Below are positions 1 through 5,073 of a stretch of DNA of 5,073 nt, in pieces. Under the pieces are notes generated by a model, which was given only the letters and a program-made list of their open reading frames with translations, was not told where the DNA came from and searched no databases. The DNA is from Verrucomicrobiota bacterium (GTDB lineage Bacteria > Verrucomicrobiota > Verrucomicrobiia > Limisphaerales > J093). The DNA lies in contig JARYMD010000329.1 of the NCBI GenBank assembly GCA_029907285.1, positions 1-5,073 on the forward strand, in the 5' to 3' direction. A program made the translations under genes and the position numbers. Position 1 is the first letter of the stretch, and each line of letters starts with the position of its first letter.

Positions 1-2224
1 GGTCGAGTGGATCGGCTCGCAGGTCAATCAACTCGAGGCTGCTGCCGCCGCCGTCGGCCCAGCGGCTGCCGGGTGCGGCGTCGCGATAGGAAGCTTCGGC
101 GGCGACACCCCAAACAGGGAAGTTGCTGCGAGGGTGGTAAACTGGTTTTGCGAGGGCGATTCGCTCGCCTCGATCCGACAAGGCGCCGCTGAAGTTGCCG
201 AAGACTGCGGACTCTGGGACGTCACGGTTTTTTGCCAGGAATCTGTCGATGTCTGGAACTACGACGATGAAACCGCCGGGGGGCAGTGTTGCGCCGGGCG
301 GGAACACGAACTCGATTCCATCAACGAACCGCCAGCCGTTCAGATCGATTGCGTTGGTTCCCCGGTTATGGAGTTCGACGAACTCGTCCCGGTCATCGCC
401 TGACAATGGATGAAACATGATTTCGCTTATGACAACATCGCGCACGCGGGGCGGGGCATTTGGTGCTTTGGGTGTTGGGGATTGCAGCTCACGGAGCGCG
501 CCGGGCCAGAACGGTGATCGGCCCTGGCTCATTCCGGTGTCGCACGCGCCGAATTCCACCGCATCGAGCACGCGTGTCCGGTCGGGAGTGAACACGAACA
601 GCCGCCCGCCCGCCCGGTTCAGGCGCAAACCGGTTTGCGTTTCCTCAAGCACGAGGAACTCATTACCGCCGAGAATGGTTCCGGCGGGGATGACGAAACC
701 CTGAGTTGCCGGGTCTGTGGTGAGAATGCAATTTGAAGCGTCCACAGGCCTTGCTCCGGCGTTATGCAACTCGATCCATGAAGCTTGATCTTGCCCGGGC
801 ACAGAAAGAACCTCGCTGATGACCAGATTCTCAGCCGGGTGCGTGAGAGTTGGGTCCTCGGAAGCCGGCGATCCTCCGCAGGCTGCACTTGCTGCCCATG
901 CCCGTGGATCGCCTTCGCCAAAGCTCGGTCGAACCAGGACAAGCGAATGGCCTGCGCCTGCAGCGGCGAGCGGCCATGGCGGTTTGCTTTGATAATCGAT
1001 TTCGAGCAGGACAGCACCGGATGCTTTGCAGAGCTTCAGCAAGCCGCCTTCGTTGGCGAGTTTGCCGGTCCAATTGCCGACTACGTTTGTGATGCCATAA
1101 ACGGCCTTGATGTCGGCGGCTTTTGCTGCGGCGACAATGTAATTCGTGCCCGGGAGGAGAGTGCCCTGGGGGAAAGTGAATTCGATTTCGCCCGTGAGCC
1201 GCCATCCGCTGATGTCTTCTGTAAACGGGTTGGAATTGTAAAGTTCGATGAACTCGAGGTTGCGCCCGTCGGTGCGTGGCGCGGGATGGTACATTATTTC
1301 CGTAATGACAATGCCTGTGCGGCGGGTCGAAGGACCAGGAGGTTCTTTGTGCATCTGGCCCGGATTGGGAAACGTGAGGGACAGCGTGGCCGGCGCGCTT
1401 GTTGCCATTCCGAAAGCATTTGTCACCACGACATCGTACAGGCCTGTGTCCGCAACGCTTGCGAATGGTATGAGGAGAGTGGCGTTGGTAGCGGCGGGTA
1501 TTGGCCGGCCTGCGTGGCGCCATTGGAAGGCCAGCGGCCGGCTTCCATAGACGCTTACATTGAAGGCGGCGGCCTCCTTGAACGGCACGGTGGTTGATTC
1601 AGGCTGGCGCGTGATTTGCGGTGGCGAGCCCGGTGGCGCCGCATAGTCGGCCGTGCCCTGAAGTTCGGCGCGGAAACCGGTTGGATTGACTCCGTCGCCG
1701 GCGTTGTTGACGACGAATTCGATTGTGTTGGTGCCATCGACGAAACCGGAGCTGATTGTGAACTCGGCTGAAAAAGCGCCGAAATTGCCGTCGTATGTGA
1801 TTCCTGTAACCTGGCCATTAATGCGAACCTGAGCGCCGGCGTTGTCAGAAGACCAACGTCCGGTGATTTGGGCGGTTCCGGGGTCGAACCCGGTCAAGTC
1901 GAAAGTCAGGCGGTAAGTGTAATCGCCGGGCGAGTTGCCATTGGATTGGTCTGCTTTTGGGGCGATCCATTTTGAGTTCGGGCCATTGGCGATCCAGGGC
2001 GGTATTGGCCATCCTTCGTTGACGACGTAAGCGCTTGGTCCGCGGGCGGACGGGTCGGCGCTCTGAACAAGTTTCCAATGTGGATCGACAGCGCCGGCAG
2101 GGAGCAAGTTGCCGGCGTCGTCCACGCCGGTGGCGAACAATCCCGGTATTACTGCAGCGTGAGCCGTGCACAGGCTCACACTGCATGTCAAAGCTAGCAG
2201 GCGAAACTCAGCCGCAAAACCCAT
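1..2224 (-). CDS. Secreted Ig-like and triple lamin-tail-domain (LTD) protein, N-terminal part (gene B)
   Basis: The frame is open for 741 codons from ATG 2224 to the left edge, with no stop, so the 3' end is missing. An in-frame TGA lies 13 codons upstream with no other ATG between, which fixes the start; no Shine-Dalgarno is visible. Residues 1-23 form a signal peptide ending in AHA, then AVIPGLF. Residues 26-190 are a module shared with the upstream gene (VDPHWK, SKWIAP, FDLTGFDP, GFVDGTNTIEF). Residues 202-284 are Ig-like (FQWR, DTGLYDVVVTNAFG). Three lamin-tail domains follow: 304-412 (IVITEIMYHP, EFIELYN, DISGWRL), 466-561 (LVISEVL, WIELHN) and 595-715 (VVISEIMFHP, EFVELHN, DLNGWRF). 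Tails typical of LTD chains are present (SLVLVRP with DPRAW, SPTPKAPN, SSLELIDLRAD). From family knowledge, such chains often lead into a beta-sandwich or CotH-kinase region; that is inference here. Likely extracellular; ligand unknown. Confidence 0.9.
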   Translation of the reverse strand, partial: MGFAAEFRLLALTCSVSLCTAHAAVIPGLFATGVDDAGNLLPAGAVDPHWKLVQSADPSARGPSAYVVNEGWPIPPWIANGPNSKWIAPKADQSNGNSPGDYTYRLTFDLTGFDPGTAQITGRWSSDNAGAQVRINGQVTGITYDGNFGAFSAEFTISSGFVDGTNTIEFVVNNAGDGVNPTGFRAELQGTADYAAPPGSPPQITRQPESTTVPFKEAAAFNVSVYGSRPLAFQWRHAGRPIPAATNATLLIPFASVADTGLYDVVVTNAFGMATSAPATLSLTFPNPGQMHKEPPGPSTRRTGIVITEIMYHPAPRTDGRNLEFIELYNSNPFTEDISGWRLTGEIEFTFPQGTLLPGTNYIVAAAKAADIKAVYGITNVVGNWTGKLANEGGLLKLCKASGAVLLEIDYQSKPPWPLAAAGAGHSLVLVRPSFGEGDPRAWAASAACGGSPASEDPTLTHPAENLVISEVLSVPGQDQASWIELHNAGARPVDASNCILTTDPATQGFVIPAGTILGGNEFLVLEETQTGLRLNRAGGRLFVFTPDRTRVLDAVEFGACDTGMSQGRSPFWPGALRELQSPTPKAPNAPPRVRDVVISEIMFHPLSGDDRDEFVELHNRGTNAIDLNGWRFVDGIEFVFPPGATLPPGGFIVVVPDIDRFLAKNRDVPESAVFGNFSGALSDRGERIALAKPVYHPRSNFPVWGVAAEASYRDAAPGSRWADGGGSSLELIDLRADPLD

Positions 2225-2265
2225 ATAAGCTGGGCTGAGATTGCCCGCAGAGTGTCCCCGGGGTC

Positions 2266-2291
2266 AAACAAAACGGCCTCGGCAGAGGCCG
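2266..2291 (-). terminator. Intrinsic (rho-independent) terminator after the 785-residue gene
   Basis: Read on the minus strand, a perfect 7-bp GC-rich stem CGGCCTC/GAGGCCG with a TGCC loop (2291-2274) is followed at once by TTTTGTTT (2273-2266). It begins 1 nt after the TGA stop at 2295-2293. Stem, loop and U-tract all fit the classic form and the orientation matches the gene. It sits between the two related genes, so the downstream one is either made from readthrough or has its own start of transcription. Confidence 0.85.
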
Positions 2292-2292
2292 G

Positions 2293-4650
2293 TCACTTCT
2301 TCAGTTGATAGAACCTTGCTGCCTCGCTCGGTGTGATTGTGACAGTGAGCCTGTCCCCGTTTTGTGTTGGCGTGATGCCGGTGTCGATCCAGGCCGCGCC
2401 CGTGCCGATTACTGACGATGTTACCAGCTTGAAGCCCGTGGCACTGGCGGGCCATGAAACGATCACAGCATTGCCGGATCGCTGAATCTGGAGAGATGGG
2501 TTTTGGACCGCCACGGGCAGCGCCCCGATGCGGAGGTTCTCGACCCGCAGTCCCGTGTAGCCTGTGACTGCGTCGGCATTATTCAGGTGGAAGTCGATGG
2601 TGTTCAACCCTGCCACAAAGCCGGAAGTTATCTGGAAGGGCGTCAGGGTGGCGAACTGGTTTCCGTTTTGGATGCCCTTGCTAACACCGTTGAGAATGAT
2701 GTCGGTTCCGAGATTGTCTGTGGCCCAGGAACCCATCAGGACCGCAGTTGCCGGGTCAAAACCTGCCAGATCGAAAGTTGTCCGATAGGCGTAGTCGCCG
2801 CCGGATGCCTCGCCCGAGTTGAACAGGGGGGCGATCCACTTCGATTTTTCACTGTTGCGGACCCATGTGCCGTCCACGATTGGGAAGACGGTGGAATCGT
2901 GAACGATTGCATCCTGCGAAGTTGGGTCTGTTGGATTCACAATGATCTTGTAGTGGGGATCGACTTCGCCGTCGGCGAGGACGGCGCCGGTGTTGTCCAC
3001 GCCGGTACTGAACACATTGGGGACGCGCTCCAGGATTGTGATTGTTGCGACGACGCTGGTGATCGAGCCGGCGAAGTTGCTCACAACGACGTCGTAATCC
3101 CCCGCATCGGCGCGTGTCAGGTTTGTGAGCGCCAAATTGGGTTCGGTCTTGCCCGAGAGCGCTGTGCTGTTCTTGCGCCATTGATAATTCAGGGGCTTGG
3201 CGCCGTCGGCGACCACTGCCAGCTCGATGTTTTCCCCGGTAAGGAACAGACCGCCGGTTGGTTGTGAGATAAGTCGCGGCTGATCACCGACGATACCTCT
3301 TTTGGCGCCGCCGCGAATGCCCTGCACGCGCAAGCCGGTGTAGCCCGGTGTTGCGTTGTTGACCTTGAACTGGATTTTGTTTTTGCCAGCGAAGAAACAA
3401 TTCTCGAGCCTGAACGCGGACAGGGTATCGAAGTTGCCTGAGTTAAGCACGCCGGTGGGTGCGTCGTTGATGAGGATTGCGCCAGTGTTATCGGTTGCCC
3501 AATAGCCGGTGACGAACGATGTTGCGGGATTGAACCCGGTGAGGTCGATTTCGAGTTCATAGATGTAATCGCCCTGGGCGGCGGCGCTGGTTTCAAAACG
3601 CGGTCCAATCCAAACCGAGGTCAGCGAATTGGCAACCCACGGGCCGCTTACGATTGGGAACGAGCCGGAGTCTTGGACAATCGGAGCGGTCACAGACGGG
3701 TCGTCAGGGTTCACTGTCAATTTGTAGTGAGGGTCTTCATAGCCGTCCCAGAGAACAAGACCATCGTTGTCCACGCCGGTGTTGTAAAGTCCGGGGATCG
3801 GTTCAAGAACATTGACTTTGGCTGCGGGGCTGGTGGCTTCGCCAGCGCCGTTTTTCACCACCACGGTGTAGTCGCCGTCCTGCGAGACGGTGACAGCGTC
3901 GATTTGGAGTGTGGGGTCGGTCGCGCCGGCGACATCAACACCATTCAGTTTCCACTGGTAGGACAGCGGCGGCGTGCCGTCGGCAATAACACTTAAGGTC
4001 ACACTGTCACCGACGATGTAAGTGCCGCCCACGGGGGCGACAACCACACGCGGAGGTTCACCTGCGATTTCGACCGTGCCAACCATTTCGACGCGGAGCC
4101 CGATTGGGTTAACAGCATCGCCGGCGTTTGAAACCACGAAATCCAGGGTGTTGACTCCATCAACAAAGCCGTAGTCGATGGCGAAATCGTAGAAAATGCC
4201 GAAGTTGCCGCCTTGTCCCAGGCCAAGTGACACGCCGTTCAGGACCATGTCAACGCCGTTGTTGTCGGATGTCCACCTGCCGGTGATCTTTGCCTTTGCA
4301 GGATCGAACCCGGTTAAATTGAAAGTCGTCCTGAACGTGTATGTGCCCGGAGCGTTGCCGATGCTCTGCCGTGCGCGTGGTGCGATCCAGCGCGAGACGG
4401 AACTGTCAGCGACCCATGGGCCTGCGGGCGCAACCGGCCAGCCAGCTATAAGCGTATATGTGTTGGGCCCTGGATAATCGCCGTCCGGGCTCTCAATGAG
4501 TTTGTAGTGCGGATCGACTGCGGCATTTCCAAGCGGTGCGCCGTTGTCATCGACGCCTGTATTGTACAGGCCGGGGATTGGCGCTCCCTGGACGGACATG
4601 CATCCGAGAACGAATGCGGAAAAGAGGGTAGATGCCTTGTTCTTTTTCAT
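2293..4650 (-). CDS. Secreted repeat protein: three ~165-aa modules alternating with two Ig-like domains
   Basis: Complete 785-residue protein of unknown function. MKKNKASTLFSAFVLGCMSV is an export signal; either signal peptidase I cuts after VQG (residue 22) or C17 serves as a lipobox cysteine (VLGC). Module copies lie at residues 25-192, 284-446 and 543-708, each with PGLYNTGVD-like, VDPHYK-like, WIAP/WIGP, FDLTGFDP-like, ATDN, LNG and GFVAG-like motifs in order. This pattern suggests a beta-sandwich, possibly galactose-binding-like (inference). Ig-like domains at 198-283 and 456-541 show YQWK/YQWR and DxGDYxVVVxN, the usual W and tyrosine-corner residues, with no disulfide cysteines. Residues 716-785 are a short beta-rich C-terminal domain (VIVSWPASATGFKL, ending ARFYQLKK), a type common in exported Verrucomicrobiota proteins. 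No PEP-CTERM, LPXTG or transmembrane anchor is seen, and no catalytic motif. The start follows a good promoter but lacks a Shine-Dalgarno. An intrinsic terminator follows immediately. Confidence 0.95.
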   Translation of the reverse strand: MKKNKASTLFSAFVLGCMSVQGAPIPGLYNTGVDDNGAPLGNAAVDPHYKLIESPDGDYPGPNTYTLIAGWPVAPAGPWVADSSVSRWIAPRARQSIGNAPGTYTFRTTFNLTGFDPAKAKITGRWTSDNNGVDMVLNGVSLGLGQGGNFGIFYDFAIDYGFVDGVNTLDFVVSNAGDAVNPIGLRVEMVGTVEIAGEPPRVVVAPVGGTYIVGDSVTLSVIADGTPPLSYQWKLNGVDVAGATDPTLQIDAVTVSQDGDYTVVVKNGAGEATSPAAKVNVLEPIPGLYNTGVDNDGLVLWDGYEDPHYKLTVNPDDPSVTAPIVQDSGSFPIVSGPWVANSLTSVWIGPRFETSAAAQGDYIYELEIDLTGFNPATSFVTGYWATDNTGAILINDAPTGVLNSGNFDTLSAFRLENCFFAGKNKIQFKVNNATPGYTGLRVQGIRGGAKRGIVGDQPRLISQPTGGLFLTGENIELAVVADGAKPLNYQWRKNSTALSGKTEPNLALTNLTRADAGDYDVVVSNFAGSITSVVATITILERVPNVFSTGVDNTGAVLADGEVDPHYKIIVNPTDPTSQDAIVHDSTVFPIVDGTWVRNSEKSKWIAPLFNSGEASGGDYAYRTTFDLAGFDPATAVLMGSWATDNLGTDIILNGVSKGIQNGNQFATLTPFQITSGFVAGLNTIDFHLNNADAVTGYTGLRVENLRIGALPVAVQNPSLQIQRSGNAVIVSWPASATGFKLVTSSVIGTGAAWIDTGITPTQNGDRLTVTITPSEAARFYQLKK

Positions 4651-4694
4651 GGGACGCTGATTGGTTTGGTGTTAACTCGAGCTTGACTTTGGAC

Positions 4695-4723
4695 CTTATG
4701 CCCTTGGTTCAGCCCAACGTCAA
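4695..4723 (-). promoter_or_regulatory. Sigma-70-like promoter for the 785-residue gene
   Basis: On the minus strand TTGACG (4723-4718, 5 of 6 to the -35 consensus) and CATAAG (4700-4695, 4 of 6 to the -10 consensus) are separated by exactly 17 bp. Transcription would begin near 4688, giving a 5' leader of about 38 nt before the ATG at 4650. The leader shows no purine-rich ribosome-binding site. The position and spacing fit well; the assignment is from consensus matching only. Confidence 0.6.
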
Positions 4724-4742
4724 GTACAAACAGCCTGCGCTA

Positions 4743-4769
4743 CGGTTAGCGAGGCTCCGCCTCGGACCG
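4743..4769. repeat. Imperfect hairpin, 6+4 bp stem
   Basis: An inner stem CGAGGC/GCCTCG (4750-4755 with 4759-4764, loop TCC) is extended across a small internal loop by CGGT/ACCG (4743-4746 with 4766-4769). There is no T-run on either side, so it is not a terminator. It has the form of a REP-like intergenic palindrome and lies just upstream of the promoter. Confidence 0.5.
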
Positions 4770-4805
4770 ACAAGCCCGGCATTGTTCCCCTCGGATGCTG
4801 ATATG

Positions 4806-4885
4806 GTGTCAGGCACGTTGTTGTAAATAAAGTGTCAGGCACGTTGTTTGAGTGTGGACCCAAATAGAGTGCCAGGCACTTTGTT
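4806..4885. repeat. Three direct copies of a 17-bp repeat with an inverted-repeat core
   Basis: GTGTCAGGCACGTTGTT occurs exactly at 4806-4822 and 4832-4848, and with two changes (GTGCCAGGCACTTTGTT) at 4869-4885. Start-to-start spacing is 26 and 37 bp. The core GTGYCAGGCAC is an inverted repeat around a central A. In the third copy AGTGCCAGGCACT (4868-4880) is a perfect 13-nt palindrome. Similar GTGCCTGACAC motifs recur, as I remember it, in intergenic DNA of many bacteria, sometimes near REP-associated tyrosine transposases. No transposase is present here. Confidence 0.75.
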
Positions 4886-4892
4886 GCGTTCC

Positions 4893-4914
4893 GGCTCGCT
4901 GGGGACAGCGAGCC
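4893..4914. repeat. Perfect 9-bp hairpin, REP-like
   Basis: GGCTCGCTG (4893-4901) pairs perfectly with CAGCGAGCC (4906-4914) around a GGGA loop. No U-tract follows on either strand, which argues against a terminator. It starts 7 bp after the third copy of the 17-bp repeat. The sequence has the look of a dispersed intergenic palindrome; its copy number cannot be judged from this window. Confidence 0.6.
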
Positions 4915-4951
4915 CTACCGGGCATGAACTCCTGCATACAGCTTTTCATTT

Positions 4952-4965
4952 CCGCGTAAACGCGG
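4952..4965. repeat. Small 5-bp hairpin with TAAA loop
   Basis: CCGCG (4952-4956) pairs with CGCGG (4961-4965) around TAAA. It is short and on its own could be chance. It is listed because it has the same style as the TTTA-loop hairpin at 5025-5045. Confidence 0.3.
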
Positions 4966-5024
4966 TGCTCTGACAGCGATCGGTTGTCCCGCATTTTGGG
5001 CGATGCCACATCCAGGGCTGTTAG

Positions 5025-5045
5025 AGTCCCGCCTTTAGGCGGACT
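5025..5045. repeat. 8-bp hairpin with single bulge and TTTA loop, REP-like
   Basis: AGTCC (5025-5029) pairs with GGACT (5041-5045), and GCC (5031-5033) with GGC (5038-5040). C5030 is bulged and the loop is TTTA. No T-run follows on either strand. A bulged, GC-rich stem of this size is typical of REP-type elements. Confidence 0.5.
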
Positions 5046-5047
5046 TG

Positions 5048-5063
5048 AAAGGAGCACTCATTG
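5048..5063 (+). promoter_or_regulatory. Possible ribosome-binding site and TTG start of a plus-strand gene
   Basis: AAAGGAG (5048-5054) is followed after 6 nt by TTG (5061-5063), which would begin a peptide M/L-S-S-D running off the right edge. The Shine-Dalgarno match and spacing are good, but only four codons can be seen and neither annotated gene here uses such a site. The site lies right next to a REP-like hairpin and may simply be repeat-flanking sequence. Confidence 0.2.
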
Positions 5064-5073
5064 AGCAGTGACA

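Larger units (their letters stand above)
4724..5073. other. Non-coding spacer rich in palindromes and short repeats
   Basis: This stretch upstream of the promoter holds no convincing gene. The small frames crossing it run through the hairpins and repeats and resemble no family I know. It contains four different stem-loops (4743-4769, 4893-4914, 4952-4965, 5025-5045) and three copies of a 17-bp repeat (4806-4885). A possible plus-strand ribosome-binding site with a TTG start lies at the extreme right. The density of unrelated small palindromes suggests a site where REP-like elements have accumulated. Confidence 0.6.

Noticed and set aside
785..1597. Plus-strand open frame of 270 codons
   Set aside because: It lies antisense to the module, Ig and first LTD of gene B, whose frame has clear domain motifs. 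Its translation is Cys/Arg/Gly-rich with no family resemblance. Long antisense frames are expected in GC-rich DNA.
619..2186. Minus-strand open frames at 1845-2186, 1555-1818, 831-1523 and 619-1017, which might suggest a broken gene
   Set aside because: They are in other frames than the gene beginning at 2224, which reads through the whole region without a stop and with domain motifs throughout. There is no frameshift.
2256..2263. CCCCGGGG palindrome between the two genes
   Set aside because: An 8-bp self-complementary run without flanking symmetry is unremarkable in GC-rich DNA.
2225..2267. Possible promoter for gene B: TTGACC at 2267-2262
   Set aside because: No hexamer at 16-18 bp downstream matches the -10 consensus in more than 3 of 6 positions, and TTGACC overlaps the terminator U-tract.
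2503..3267. Plus-strand open frame of 254 codons
   Set aside because: It is antisense to modules and Ig of the complete secreted protein. The translation shows no domain pattern and no plausible ribosome-binding site.
4632..4826. Plus-strand open frame of 64 codons
   Set aside because: It overlaps the start and promoter of the secreted protein gene in antisense and ends in the repeat region. Nothing supports it as a gene.
4806..4885. CRISPR-like array
   Set aside because: Only three 17-bp units with spacers of 9 and 20 bp occur, far too short and irregular for a CRISPR array. No cas gene is nearby.
4809..5057. Minus-strand open frame of 82 codons upstream of gene A
   Set aside because: It runs through two 17-bp repeat copies and three hairpins, has no ribosome-binding site, and encodes no recognisable motif.

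Overview
The window looks like part of a chromosome from a GC-rich, Gram-negative-type bacterium, most likely a Verrucomicrobiota member (Pedosphaera/Limisphaera-like). This is inferred from the style of the proteins: secreted multidomain proteins built from Ig-like domains, lamin-tail domains (LTDs) and a C-terminal domain ending in 'ARFYQL', together with genes that lack Shine-Dalgarno sites and a spacer rich in small palindromes. No marker gene is present, so the assignment rests on memory of those families.

Layout. All clear coding sequence is on the minus strand. Reading in the direction of transcription (right to left): (1) 5073-4651 is a non-coding spacer of about 420 bp. It holds four small hairpins, three copies of a 17-bp repeat, a good sigma-70-like promoter near its left end, and a speculative plus-strand RBS/TTG start at the extreme right edge. 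(2) 4650-2293 is a complete 785-residue secreted protein (gene A). It has three copies of an unnamed ~165-residue beta-rich module alternating with two Ig-like domains, then a short C-terminal domain. (3) A strong intrinsic terminator lies just after gene A (2291-2266). (4) 2224 to the left edge is the first 741 codons of a second secreted protein (gene B), open without a stop and continuing beyond the window. It starts with the same kind of module and an Ig-like domain, then carries three lamin-tail domains.

The two genes are related: gene B begins with a fourth copy of the gene A module plus Ig, and that copy matches the N-terminal subtype of gene A best. This suggests duplication of the 5' end of gene A and fusion to an LTD chain. 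Both products are predicted to be exported and probably bind or display something outside the cytoplasm. No enzymatic motif is visible in either, and no function beyond adhesion or scaffolding can be argued from the sequence.
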